Positions 45,801 to 58,034 of a stretch of DNA of 64,000 bases are shown piece after piece (positions within the stretch are counted from its first letter, which is position 1; the number at the start of each line of letters is the position of its first letter). The stretch comes from Polymyxa betae (lineage: Eukaryota > Endomyxa > Phytomyxea > Plasmodiophorida > Plasmodiophoridae). The stretch lies in assembly GCA_003693705.1 (NCBI GenBank), contig RBZT01000646.1, positions 1 to 64,000 of the forward strand. The letters are read 5' to 3'. The notes under the pieces were generated by a model. It did not search any database, was not told where the DNA came from, and saw only the letters and a program-made list of their open reading frames with translations. Both the position numbers and the translations under genes were made by a program.

Positions 45801-45951
45801 GTAACAAGCAGTTCTGAGCCGTTATCTCCACTGATATTTGAGCCATGTGAGACAGGGAGCGCTCTGACTCAGATCGCAACAAGGCGCTCGCCTGTATCAT
45901 TTGAGGTTCCTTTTCGTTATCTGCGATCAGCGACCGTCCATTTATCGGCAT
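42802..45951 (-). CDS. F-BAR and RhoGAP domain protein
   Basis: A GTPase activator for Rho-family proteins that binds curved membrane. The first two exons (from MPINGRS at 45951, then a short exon around 45270-45325) are inferred. The rest joins well: a disordered N-terminus, an F-BAR domain (NFAEALPHAFDKVKDQLDTG, QQDFAVEVGNLVKSEKKK, HTWFASEARLSVVEPLQTF, then EMQSLEEMRINSIRGHLEAF), a Ser-rich linker, and a RhoGAP domain with GIFRVSPESS (arginine finger), VHACAALLKKWMRELTTPVIP and, after a 53-base intron, NRMSASNLCIVLVPSVLRCP. The stop is at 42802. The order resembles fungal Rgd1 and animal F-BAR GAPs without SH3. Confidence 0.75.
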
Positions 45952-46121
45952 TCATTCGCATCAGCATCGACCCGATGATGAATAGATTCCTCGAACTCTT
46001 GGTGCTTCGTGAGCTGTCGATATTCCGCGATGCTTTTTGTTGGGAAAACTACAAAAGTTCCCAGATGGGTAGCTAGGGGTATCAATCGAACAGAGAGGTG
46101 CATCCAGCGGGTATGACAGTT

Positions 46122-46571
46122 TTAATTATTCTGATCGTTGAGTTCGTCCCATTCGTCTAGGAACTCCTTCACGCTCTGAGATGAGAGCGATTTGAGCAGC
46201 TTCGTGGTTTTGTCGTTGAACTCCTCCAAGCGGATCGGGACCGCAGTCTGCAGCGAGTAGTGATCGGTATGTTCGTGATAGAGGCAAAGATCGTCGGGCA
46301 GCTGCATGCCTTCTGGAAATCGATAGATTCGCGGCTCGCCCTTGAACGCCGTCAGAATGCCAAGCATGTTTTCACCAGCGGGTCTCAAGCTCATGCCGTT
46401 CGGTGTATGGAACACGTCGCCCGTCATCGGCAAATACAACCCGTTGTCGTCCAGTTTCAGGTCGAACGACGATCGGCTTTTCAGTCGCTGCGTTTGAAAA
46501 TCCCGCAGCGACACCGGCAACCGCGCCTGGATTCGGTACAGCGTGACCGGGACCCTGGTGTAGCGCTTCAT
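46122..46571 (-). CDS. Tse2-like ADP-ribosyltransferase toxin family protein
   Basis: A single-exon gene for 149 residues without signal peptide. The pattern PNGMSLRP, IYRFPEGMQLPDDLCL, YHEHTDHYSLQTAVPI and LEEFN resembles, from memory, the Tse2-type ADP-ribosyltransferase-fold proteins known as a type VI secretion effector in Pseudomonas and as scattered genes in fungi. Genes of this kind in eukaryotes are usually regarded as acquired horizontally. It is more GC-rich than its surroundings and has no intron, which fits recent acquisition. Whether it is active cannot be judged here, and no immunity partner is evident on either side. Confidence 0.7.
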   Translation of the reverse strand: MKRYTRVPVTLYRIQARLPVSLRDFQTQRLKSRSSFDLKLDDNGLYLPMTGDVFHTPNGMSLRPAGENMLGILTAFKGEPRIYRFPEGMQLPDDLCLYHEHTDHYSLQTAVPIRLEEFNDKTTKLLKSLSSQSVKEFLDEWDELNDQNN

Positions 46572-47361
46572 TTCTGCACTGGCTGATCACAATCTGAAAT
46601 GCGTCAAGGACACCGGTAGCCCTCATCGCCTACGCAGATGTGAGGCCGTATCCACCTTACCAACTCACACTTTCTTGTATCCCTATCTGAGCACGAGATC
46701 AGAATATCATTTAGCTCTAGGCAAATCCAAACTTGATTAAAAGAGTCCTAGATATCACAGTTTTTATTCCATTTTCAAGCTATCGATGCGAGGAGTCAAA
46801 TTGTTCGCTCTAATGTTAGAATTGAACTAAGAGCCTAATGTCGCTATTGGCGTTCAAAGAAGCCATGTTGGCTTACCGTGCATCTGCTGCTTTGCTGATG
46901 CAGAAACAGCGATCGAATCGAGCATGTCGTTACAGCATCATTAAAAGCCAATGCAGATCTGCAAAACTGCTCAGGGCAATGAAGTTATGTAAATACGAGC
47001 GTCCATTGAAGAGTAGACGCGTACGATTCGCCAGGCTCTCTTTGGCAATGTGGTGTTCAATCAAGCAGCCGCCACGAGCGCCATCATTCTTCTGACTCGT
47101 GCTTTCGACATGATGCAACCAGTGCCTGGATGGAACGCATCAAGGCGAGGCTTCGTTGGCCAGCTAGGATAACTACTTTCGTAACATTTGACGTCGTGTG
47201 CCCAATTATGGTCCAAACTCAAGCTTCGATTGTGTGCCAGCCATGGGAACTGGGGTAATCGTAACAATCCAGTTTTTGAAGCTGAACAGAATTTCGTATA
47301 GTTTATAAAAGCATACATTGAGATTAAGGACATTGGTATGATTTCTGTTGAGGAGCAGGAT
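46572..47361. other. Intergenic, no gene recognised
   Basis: A plus-strand open frame at 46838-47095 is basic and Leu/Arg-rich, without family likeness or splice partners. It is not called as a gene. Confidence 0.45.
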
Positions 47362-50220
47362 TTATCTATACAGGAACAGCCGTTCAATGTTAGATTGCAA
47401 CGTTTCAACTGAAGCGTCAATAATGACAGAAGCGTTTTTGGCAGTCAAAGAAACAGCTGGATAAACAGGACCGGAGAGTTGGATGAAAGCAATCCCTTGG
47501 CTAGTGCCGTTTTTGAAAAACTCTAATGTCAAGTTGTCGAAATCCATTAATACTCCTATTCTATCGCCTTTGCCATATTTGGTCCCGTAGCTAGTGGTTC
47601 GACCTATAGACAATTGAGAATGACGAGTGAAATCGGTTTAGATGAATGAGAACCTGAATCAAAGCCTTTGCCTCCAGTTCCAGCAAAATAGCCCCATGAA
47701 GCTTGTGCTCCTATCCAAAGCTTCTGATGACTGAAATCGTACGTTTTCGGAATAACACCAACACAGATCTTCCAACTATTCGTTGTAGAAGGGCATTCCT
47801 GTGAGCGGATCAATTCTGAAACCTAAAGGATGCTGTTCCCAAAACCTCAATAAACACTTCAAAATATCTTCTGCCAGTGGAATATGGAAGCAAACCACCA
47901 CAAGCCCGCCATTTGTCTTTGGAACCAAGATTTTTGACACGAAGGCACTGATTTTCCAAAACGAGATCGGAACTCAACTAAAAAATGTCAAGATAATGAA
48001 TACTTGAACGTCGATACGCCAACCTTAGCTCGATCCCAAACGTTAGAGAAATTCTGAATGACTCTTTGTAGAGTTAATTCTCTTTCTTGCGACTCTTTTA
48101 AGTATTTATGAACGAGGTCTGGTTCAGCTTCGCGAATCGTCACGCAGCTTCCCTAAATACAATTAAACCAAATAATAAGCTTCAGGCTCATTACAGTAGC
48201 AGTCATCGAGACGGCAGGGTGAACAGGTCCCTCTAGATTTCTGAATGCTACGCCTTGCGAGACTCCGTTTTTGAAAAATTCGACGGTTTTAGCATCAAAG
48301 CTGCAATACAATTGAACATTAAGGTAATTCATGCGGGTCAAGTGATCGACTTACTCTAGAAGAATACCAATGACATCACCATGCCCGAATTGATCGCCAT
48401 ATGGAGCGCTTTGTCCTGAATTGTTCGCTTTGCCTCCAGTACCGGCAATGTAAGCCCACGAGTCTGGTTTCAATGATCAATCGAATAACCCTCAAGAAGG
48501 CGATTCAACCTTGTGCTCCTACCCAGGCCCGGGCATGCGTGCATGAAAACGCAGCCGGAACGACGCCCACACAAAATCGCCAAGAATTCGTGCTTTTGGC
48601 GTCATTTTCAATCATGATTTCAACAAATTTCTTTCCCGAAGAATAGGAAACCAATGCCCTGTCGAAATTGTGATATCGCATTAGTTTGAGACTACAAATT
48701 TACCTGCATGTACGCCATTTGTCTCCAGACCCTTCATTGACAGCGCGCACGAGATTATCGTCTGGGTAATAGATTGCCTAAGTTTACGTATCAATAACTT
48801 CTGAAGCCATCTTGTGAAGTCGAACATAGTCTTTAGAGGCCGAAAAAGCGGCATCCCATGCATTTGAATTGGAGCTCTGGAGCTGAGTGGCAAGCTGCGA
48901 TTGAACCTCAGGGATTGTCATATTCGCCCAACGCAGCTTTCGTTGGTTCTCCATGGCGTAGAATCTGAGCAACGATCTCAATATGCTTATAAAAAAGGTG
49001 AAAAAGCAATGCTACTTTTGCATTATCGAAGCCATCTTTGCAGGCATATCATCGACGATTCGAACTTCTGAATCCTGAGAATCCTCAATTTGAAGAGAAT
49101 GTGCTTCCGAATGGCATAAGTTACTTTTGCCGTTAATGAAACCGCTAGATGAACGGGCCCAACCAAGTTATCAAACGCCACACCTTGAGAGGCACCGTTT
49201 TTGAAGAACTCGATTGTACCAGCAGTGAAATCGAGGGAAACCCCAATAACATCACCTTCGCCTATTCAAAATTGGATTCAGAACTAATCGTCGTTCGCCG
49301 GTAATAAGCACATGCCCCATTCAGCTCCGTAATCTAAGGATTTTCCGGAATCGTGGCATTTTCCTCCAGTACCAGAGACATAGGCCCATGATTTCTGACT
49401 TCCAACCCAGCGTCGGTCAGCGTTGATTTTAAAACCAATAGGGACAACGCCGAGGCAAATTTTCCATGTGTTTGACGTTTCAGGCAGCTTGACGACCTTA
49501 ACCGCTGTAAAATATTGGCCCCTAGCGGGCACTGGATGTAATGTATGAACAGTGCACCACTGGTCTAGCGATCCTGTGAACCATGAGCGATAGCAACAAT
49601 CATACTCAGTCAGAAAAACGAACCTTTATTCCTGGCTGTGAGTCCGTCAAGTTCCAATGGCACATCGATATGAGGAGAATTTTGCTCCAGCATCCAGCAG
49701 CGTCCCAATGCTGATAACTCTGCTATTCTAGCGAGTCGTGCCTCTTCTTTCAGTCTCGCCTAAGAATGTGTTACATTAACAATCACAAAGTGACGACATC
49801 AAACCTCTTCTTCCCGCTTTTTCTGTTCTTCTTCTTCAGCAAGTCGTTGCGCTTCACGTTTGGCGCGACTAACTTCCGTTTCTATTCAACTTTACATTAC
49901 GAGACCAGCGAGACGTAAAGACGGAAGGACAAACAACAGAAAGACCGAAAACCGAAAACTTGTACTATACACGAACCAATTGCTTTGAGAGTGACCTGCG
50001 AACTTGATTTTTTGTCCAACGCTTCCTTGAAGATATTGTCGTCCAGCGGTTCCCCTGTCGACTTGCGGAGTTCGAATTCATGGATCGTGAAAGCATGCCA
50101 CAAATGATATCTCGTAGTGACCTCAGCCAGAAGGTTATCTACTCGGACTGGATCCTTCAGCTGAATTGTGAGCTGGTCCTGGACCAGGTCAGTATCAACT
50201 GCCACCTGAACCCTAACCAT
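47362..50220 (-). CDS. Protein with ubiquitin-like N-terminus, coiled coil and three SPRY domains
   Basis: The start is at MVRVQVAVDTD. Residues 1-100 look like a beta-grasp (ubiquitin-like) fold (TIQLKDPVRVDNLLAEVT, EFELRKSTGEPLDDN, SSQVTLKAIG). A charged helix follows (near 49870-49780: KREAQRLAEEEEQKKREEE). Then three SPRY units lie at about 49530-49100, 48640-48180 and 47810-47390. Each has a NTWKICLGVVP-type strand (NSWRFCVGVVP, NSWKICVGVIP), W(V/I)G(S/A)Q, AGTGGK, GD(V/R)IG and EFFKNG(A/V/T)SQG(V/I)AF. SPRY domains bind partner proteins, so this is probably an adaptor. Exon ends were only partly traced. It is the largest gene of the right half after the TRP channels. Confidence 0.75.
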
Positions 50221-50440
50221 GACGAAGGATTTGGCTATCAAAGTGCAGTCAAGCAAAGAACTGCTCGACTGCAACCTCAACGTAAAGGCTGCGCCTCTTA
50301 GTCGAAGCTTCCCTTTCAAGTCCAGAACGGAACCGCATCATAATCACTCTCGTGTTCTTGCTGACAAAGCTACATGCCTATCTACATACATGTATAAGCA
50401 AACCACCTCGTCAATATCGTTCTATGGATGCCATCATCCC

Positions 50441-51479
50441 TTATTTATCTAAGAGATGGGAGAAAGTGGGACAGGCGCGAGCGACAGGGATGCGTTCTTC
50501 ATGAGGAATATCTGCAAATTCCCATTCACCATCGACATTACAACGCCGGGTTCGGCGCCAGACTGTCAGTGAATCCGAGCTGGTCGGGAACGACGGCAAT
50601 GGGACCGAGAGTAGGAGATGAAATTTTGAGGCGAGTTCTAACTGTGCTTCAATGCCTATGGACTTCCCGCCTGGGTTCGATAACACTGTCTGTCCAAACC
50701 ACTCTCCAACCAATATTACCTAAATGTCGATTCAATTTGCAATCCAGATGGATCTGAAGTCTCACAGTGTCACCGCAATATTTTTCTAGACATTCAGCAG
50801 CAAGAGAAAAATCTTCGCTTTCTTCAAAGTCATCAGGATAGCATAAGAACAGAGCTCGGTTTGAATGCTTTGAAAGGTGCTCGCTTCCTAAAGCAGAAAA
50901 TTAGTTGTACAGGTATTACAGAGAGGAAAAGAGGCATCCCTCCTTGAACAATTCGAGTCCAGGCGTCTACAGGTTTTGGCAAGTGCTTATCGTAAGCAAT
51001 GATATCCACGCCCATTTCTCGCAGAAGCCGACACCAATATCCTGACCACGATATCGTTTAGAATATGCTGGAAATATATTCCTGAATGGAGGAATACCTT
51101 TTCCACAACCAATTTCAATTATAGGCGAAAATTCTTTGATAATATGGAGTGCACGAGAATCTGGAATAGCCCAAGCAAATCGATCGAGGGCATCCAATGG
51201 TAAGGAAGAAAACAGTTTTTCCCGTTCTTCATCAGATACATCTTCAGCGAATATTCGACGCTCAAGATTTTGTTGTTCTGACTTCCGCTTCCACTCTTGG
51301 AGTAAGTCCAGAAACGGATTTGGACTGCTCAGAGTTCTGAATTTACTATTGGAGACAGATTTCGCTCGCGCTTTTTTGGACTTTCTTTGTGTCGAAATCA
51401 ACGATTGCTGCTGTATTCTTCGTTTTTTCGCTCGAAGACCGTCCAGTTTAGAACGAAGAGTATTGGTAAGGTCATCCAT
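50441..51479 (-). CDS. Rossmann-fold methyltransferase-like protein
   Basis: A basic N-terminus (KLDGLRAKKRRIQQQ), then FAWAIPDSRALHIIKEFSPIIEIGCGKGYWCRLL, the SAM-binding glycine loop, EMGVDIIAYDKHLPKPVDAW, ALFLCYPDD, VGEWFGQT and DSLTVWRR. Such proteins occur in many protists and fungi; the substrate is unknown to me. Three introns are inferred. The first (GTATTC...GGTCAG) and third (GTGAGA...TTTAG) are canonical. The second joins correctly only if its donor is read as GG (G|GGATGCC...CTTTAG) where GTATGC would be normal, so either a base has changed or the splice is unusual. Confidence 0.75.
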
Positions 51480-51646
51480 TATGGATTGATCACAAGTCCG
51501 AGAGTTTTGCAAAAAATTGAAATGCGGGATTTATTGGAAATCCGATTTGCAGAACCCTGCACATATTATGATATCCTAAGTAATTACAATACAGTATTCT
51601 TGTTCGAGTCTAGTGGCAGTCTGTGGAACTATCAAAGTTAAAGGTC

Positions 51647-54519
51647 TTAACAAATAGACTGTACAGAAGGCCGGTGCTGCGATTTGTTACACGGAGATGG
51701 CCCAAGTGATTTTCTAGAAATCGATGACCTTGAAACATTGTTGACATGCCGCATCACCCAAGCATAAATTTCTTTTTCAGAAGGATGAATCGACATCTGA
51801 ACCGCAGGGCCTTCCGTAGAAGATCTCATGCTAAATTTGAAGTTGGATCCAAGACGCCCATGTCGAGACCCATGCCTCTTGTAAGTCGCCCGCTTAGGGA
51901 CGAATCGTGCGAAACCCCAAATTGTTGTCAGCATGATTCGCTGGATCCAGAGCAGAAGTGTAATCGGAAACCTGCCAAAAATGTAGTGTTCTTAATTGGG
52001 TACCACAATTCCTCAGGAAAATGATTACCAGATTGCGATAAAGAAGATGAAAAAAGAAACTTGTTCCCGGATGATCACAGAATCGCTAATTGGTTTTTTC
52101 AAGGAATTGCACACACTGCATAATTCTATTTCTTGCAGCGGCAGGGATTCCAGCAACGATGTATTACAGGCTAAAATAATCAACAACTATTCAAATTAAG
52201 TGAATGTTTCAGTCACCTTCCAGATGAAGCATCCACGACGTAAGCACATCCAAAATCTGAAACCGATTCCTTCGAGGGTTTTGTGAATAGCAATATGCAC
52301 AGACCCAGCCATCTGCAGAAGAAACCATCATCCTTTTGATTGCGCTCCAAGCTAAGATGGGCAATGCTAGTATGGATATAAGCAAGTTTGCAGGTGCAGG
52401 TAGTACACAATTTTCTGAATGCTAAAATCAATATCGTAAAAAACATGACGGAATCGTCGGACCAGCATGTGTTTCGACAATTAAATGAGCGAATCCAAAC
52501 CCGTACTCAAGCTCTGAATGATCACGAACCCTCCTATATGTGCTGTTCTAAAATGGAAATAAGAGTCTTCGAAGTTAGCGCTCATCCCTCAATACCAAAA
52601 TGGCTACGATCATGGTCTAAATAACAGTCAGCAGTTGGACACAAAGCAGCTTTAAAAGGGACTAGACTTTTAGCAAAATCAAGGTGGATATGAGAAGAAA
52701 CAAACCCAGTAAGGTTTTGGCCACGACCCGCTTCCCAGAAGTTAAGTCTGTAAAGTCGCTGAATGAATACTGGGACAATGCAGCTTGATACAGCGTGAAC
52801 CAGGCTCCAAATACAGTTCGATAGGATTCCACAGTATCACCGACTGCACAAATCTATTGAATGCAAAGAAACATTACTTGTCTTGATACTGACCAACATA
52901 AGTTAGGGCAATTCCAAATCCCATACAGAAAACGGCAAGGAAGAGACTGCAATGAGCAATATATGCAGTCAGCAGCGGCAACGTTCGATTTAAGACGCCA
53001 ACAGTTGGTAGCACCGTAAACTGGCGCGTCAGCTTCAACCAAAGCAAGATTATGAAGAGAGATTCGCTGCCCCAGAGCACAACTTGAGTGCCTTTCAGGT
53101 TAGTCTTATCGAATGTTCCGCTAGATCCCAAGAGTCGCACAAATGCTTTGAGCAGCATTGCAGCCCATAGACATAAGCTCTGGAAAAATCATTAAGTTAA
53201 TGCTATGACAGTGGCAAACATGGCTTCATTACAACACAGCTCCATCCGGAACGGCGATACCGCTCGAATGTAATTCGATGGACCTCAGCTATTTCTACTG
53301 AAATGTACCCGATTCCAAGAATCCAAACCGCCATTTCGTGATTGGCAATTGCGTTTTGGATACCAACCCGTGCTAGTGCCGAGTAAGATGATAACATAAC
53401 ATATGCCCAAAGAAATATAATATGAAGCTGGAACTGGAACCAAGTTTTAGTATCTTTGCTAACACTTATCTCAAGCTTATTACCTTCACTCGGTTGGTTT
53501 CAAGAAACCTAAAGACCATATCAGGTTTTGCTATTTAGCCAACGTGCTGCATACTGTTTCGGATGTCGCTGTAGCAGAACGTCCAGTCGGTAATGAACAG
53601 GAACGTAGCCAGGGGCAGAGAAAGTCTGAATATTCACCATTAGTCCAAACAAATCATAAACAATCTGCTACAAGAATTTGAACAAAAAAACATTTGACAA
53701 TCCCCTAATTACGAGAACCAGGAACGCTTCGAAACTGGGAAACTAATACCGGTTGCTTTAAGTATCTCGGTACTGCCCAGATGTTGAACAGAATTCGGGA
53801 CACTAATGGATCGGCAATAAATTCCATATTGTTGGTCGCCAGAGCCAGTTCAAGAGCAGATCCCCCTAGAGCCGGATCCCTAACTTGTAAGGCCAATGCT
53901 GCTACATGCTCACTTCCGATATTCTTCAGCAACTCAGTTGACAGTTTCGTACAGAAGTTGGTCTCTGCTATCAGCAGCCCATATCTTCCCACCTGTTTGA
54001 ATAATCAAACAACAGTGAAGTTTAGAGGCAGAACAGTACATGTTTCTTTGCTAGTTTGTAACAGCATGATCCTAGCACGATGGCAGTTGCGATAGGAGCT
54101 TTGGAAGTCAGCACGATGTGATTCGTCAGCATCCGAAGTCGTTCTGGCGTGAAAGTTATATGCGAGGCGAAAATGTTATACGCTTTGATCTTCTCCAAAA
54201 CATCTAGCGTGTTAACAATTTTCAACAGGATCTCGTACGTGGCGTCCGTCGGAGTCGTCATGAAGCAGACCCAGGCGAGATCGAGCAGATAGAACTGGGT
54301 CTCGACAATGGTGATAGGCGCATTGAAGTCCACTCCATGCTTAGAAAATTCCTCTATGTCACCGTTGACAATGGCTCGTAGCAAATCGACGTTTGCACCG
54401 TCGGCGCAATAGTCTTTTAAAAAGGGGGACCTTGGTGACAGCAGTGTGTCTTTAATCCATTCGTAAAGAGGCTGGTGTTTGGGCCGCGTCTTCAGTTGGT
54501 ATACGGATGAACGAGACAT
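51647..54519 (-). CDS. TRP-type cation channel A with C-terminal cysteine module
   Basis: A multi-exon gene. The N-terminal third (from MSRSSVYQL) is helical, with ankyrin-like packing (AIVNGDIEEFSKHGVDFNAPI) and the paralogue motif GSEHVAALALQVRDP ... LALATNNMEF. Membrane helices follow at 53400-52650 (AVWILGIGYISVEIAEVHRI, then SESLFIILLWLKL and LFLAVFCMGFGIALTYVG). The C-terminus contains WVCAYC (about 52310), LCSVCNSLKKPI (about 52110) and an EKEIYAWVMRHVNNV helix near the end. All these match channel B, which lies head to head. Exon borders were not traced completely and the pore segment was read only in B. The ion choice and stimulus are unknown. Confidence 0.75.
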
Positions 54520-54608
54520 TGGGTCATGACGGGCCCTGGGCCAGGGGCGGTCTCCTGATCGGGATGGCGATGACAGGCAGGCAGTCACATTTTTAATTGG
54601 CTGTTCCC
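54520..54608. promoter_or_regulatory. 89-base bidirectional promoter region
   Basis: The gap between the start codons of two divergent paralogous channel genes. It is GC-rich (GGGCCCTGGGCCAGGGGCGG) with no TATA box, a usual form for a shared two-way promoter. Leaders must be very short, or the transcripts overlap at their 5' ends. Confidence 0.6.
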
Positions 54609-57600
54609 ATGAATGGGGCGGCTGGAGCCAAGGCCGCCGCCACGGCTGCAGCGACGGCATCGGTTACAAGAATGAAGGAGAGGCAACAGCGGGCCGTCCT
54701 GCAGAGCTCCGTCCATCAGCAGTTGCAGGCGATGCTGTTGTCGTCGCCCCCGGAAGTGATGTTCGATATCAGTGCGGCAATGAAGGAATTACAGAGGCAA
54801 ATTCGTGATGGAATGCAGATCAAAGTTATCCGGCAGAAGATTTTTGACACGGATGAGCTACAATGGGCAAAACTGTTGCAATTATCGATTGCCACATCCG
54901 GTTTGAACGTAGGCCTGAGGCTAACTTGCAGCAGGATTCAATTGTTGCTAGATATTGACGTGGTGAAAAAGTTCTGTGAGGCCCGAGTAAACTTGAATAT
55001 AACCGATACTCTGCAAGGAATTCGCTTCACTTTTTTTCAGGTAACTTTCATTGTGTGACATCACGAGACATTTTTTGTCTGCTGCACAACTATTCATGTT
55101 TAGCAGTTTGCTTCTTTTTTACCTTGAGAGAGTCAATAGCTCTGTTGTTCTTGCACCTGCGGTTTAAGCTGTACTATCTTATGGCTTGGAACGTTCATTA
55201 GCTTGGCGTGCTTCTGATGAAATGACTATTTCTCACACCGATGCGCTGCAGTTGGCAGGCGCTGCTTTCGACAATCGCCCGAGTCCTGTCGCGCTTGCTG
55301 TCATGGGAGAAATCGCTGCTTTTAGCAACACTTCGCAAACGCTGGAGTCATTTCGGGTTTTTCTGAGATACACGGACGTGCAGCCGGACGATCTGCAACG
55401 ACTCGGAACTCGGATTGTTTCCGGATCGCTCTATCCGATTGTTGTATCGATTCAAGTAAGCGATCACATTCTTGTGCACCATTTCTTATTCAATGAAGCT
55501 GGCGGATGTTTTCTATCGAGCTGGAGCGAAGATCATTTCAAGACGTGAACAACTGGAGCAAGTGGGATCGTTTTTTACGGATCTGGCTCTACAGTTGTTG
55601 AACAGCCTTGGCTCGGATCATATTGCGGCTTTGGCCTTGGAAGCGCGCAACGAACAAGGTATCAGTGCAGTAGATGCCGCCTTGGCGACAAACAACATGA
55701 ACTTCATGGTAAATTCAATTCCATCGTTTCTATTTGAGCATAATTTGTTGCTTTGTAGACTGATCTACAAGTGTTTCGTATTGTTTCCAACATCTGGACC
55801 AGCTCCGATTATCTGGGCCAGACCGTAATGGTCGAGCCAGGCCAGAGAGGAAATCGACCGCCTTTACATCGACTTTTGGTCATGTATCCAATGCAGTTCT
55901 TTCGCCTAAATAAAGCCAAGGTAGCATCATATGGATTACTCGAGTCTGAGGCTGTCAAAATTTGCACTTTGTTTTCATGCAAATTCTGCCTTAACATAGA
56001 TCTCAGTTTATTCTTCGAACCGTCGGCTTCGTGTCCTTCTTGGTGTCTCTTTCCGCGACAATGTTAACTCGGCCGCAGACTGACGTATACACAATCTATG
56101 TGTTGACTTCTTACGCTGATCTCTGTCTTAGGAATCAATCACATGGCTTGAGGTGCAGACCTGGGTAGCAGGAATCGGCTTCATTATTAGCGAAATAAGC
56201 GAGATGTCGCGCCTTGGACTTCTCAAATACTCCAGTTCTGGCTGGAACCAGATAGACGTCACAGCTTGGAGTTGCTTGACAATTGCGGCAGTTTGGAGAA
56301 TAATCTGTTTCGCCACACTATCAGGCCCTGCCATATATCAGCAATCAGTATGGAAGGGATGGATCCGTTGCCAGTTTGGCATTGATAAGTGATTAGGTCT
56401 ACGATGGGCTCATGTCGTTCATTGTCGTCATTTTGTGGGTACGGCTGACTCGTGCCTTCGCCATTAATTCGTCACTGGGCATTTTGACTAGAATGCTGAA
56501 CCAGTTTGCAAGAGATATTTTCGTCTTCAGCTTATTGCTTTCTGTCATTATTGTCGGGTAATTGCATTGAAATTTGGTTTTCTTCATCATGTTAATTGCT
56601 CTGGGGAGTTGTTATTTCCTGTTGAAATGTTATCCAATTTCTTCCTTACCGATGAGCGATCAATTTCTGGCTCTGCAGTGTTGAGCGAAACGTTCAGGTT
56701 CGGCATCGCCTTATGTGCAGTGGTGGGGGATGAAATCGAAGGATATCATTCAGTAGGCGGGTCACTGTTCACATTGTACCAGTCTGCTTTGGGTCAGTTT
56801 GATTTCTCGCCATTCCAGACTTTGGATACCGGAAAACGATTTGTTGCCCAAACGCTTCTTGGCGTTTTTCTTCTGGTTTCGATCGGTATGTTAGAACGAA
56901 CTGACAGTGAAGTGCTTTGATAAAATTGATCATCAGTGGTGCTTGTCAACTTACTCGTTGCAATGATGGTCAGTAACTTCTCCCTCTCTTTTCGAAACTC
57001 ATCAATTTCGTTCAGGCGGATACTTACACGAAAGTTCAAGATCGAAGCCAAAAGGAGTTCCTCTGTGGGTGGTCAGAGCTGACCTGGGAGATTCATCAAG
57101 AAACTAATACTTTACCGCCTCCATTTAACCTGATTGTGTACGCTTTGGCTCTACCATACATCTTGCTACGAAGCTGTCAAGATTATGTAAGTAGAGCCTC
57201 CTTCATTATTTTCTTGGCTATTAGGGATGGCTTGTGGAAAGAGATAACTGATGTGTTGACGCATTCTGTTAGGCCAATGAGATTTCGAAAAAACCAGCTC
57301 CAAAAATGACATCGGTTCGTGGCAAACCATTACCTGCTATTATCGAACAGCGGCTGTCAATGTCGATGCCGGGAAGTATTGTCGCAATGGAGACTATTTC
57401 CCCTGAGTGGATCTGTGGATTTTGTTGGACCGTAAACGCTCTTCGATCCAGTTATGAAAACCGCATGATGACTGAAAATTGGATCTCCAAGATTGAAGGT
57501 TGTTGGATACGCGAGTCCTTATCATCAAGCATCATTCGTGCTTCCAGGCTCGGTACCAGACTCTTTGCAGTTTATACCAGAAGGGAGTGTTAGCCTTTGC

Positions 57601-58034
57601 GTTCAGTGTAAATCTCTGAAGCGTCCAATTTCCAGAAGACAAAAGCGTATTGAAAAGGTTAGACGATTGGTTGCTTGCCATTCTCCCTGTTTGAGGATGA
57701 AAAATTAGATCTCATTCAGCATATTTATGACTGTAATTTGGTTCCCTGCTTCTCTTGTCCTTGTTGGACCACATTTGGTTGAATATTTTCTGAGAACCTC
57801 CTTCACCTCAATGAAGCGGGTTGCACTTCGGCTTAATGCAATCAGACGCAAGGATGAAGTACGTTTCACATTGACTAATCTAAAAATTAAGTCCTGTCTT
57901 TGTAGGTAAGAAAAACAGGGTTTGTCGATGAACTTCCTCCAGATCGGATAAGATCGACCGAAATAAATGAGCACACAAAAAGATGGGTTTGCTCAGCAAT
58001 CCAGTCACTCGCTTCAAACGTGCTGGAGTCATAA
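54609..58034 (+). CDS. TRP-type cation channel B with C-terminal cysteine module
   Basis: A multi-exon gene. The N-terminal domain includes GSDHIAALALEARNE ... ALATNNMNF. Helices start near 56150 (TWVAGIGFIISEISEMSRL). Pore and helix 6 are VGGSLFTLYQSALGQFDF and then LVNLLVAMM, spliced into ADTYTKVQDRSQKEF, which is the TRP-like linker, then NTLPPPFNLIVYALAL. This order is that of TRPC-like channels. The tail holds EWICGFC (57410), SLCVQCKSLKRPI (57600) and a final exon with EHTKRWVCSAIQSL, ending at TAA 58032. Cysteine module and tail helix recur in channel A. It should be a non-selective cation channel. Confidence 0.8.

Noticed and set aside
46838..47095. 85-residue basic plus-strand frame
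   Set aside because: Low-complexity, no family likeness, no neighbouring exons.
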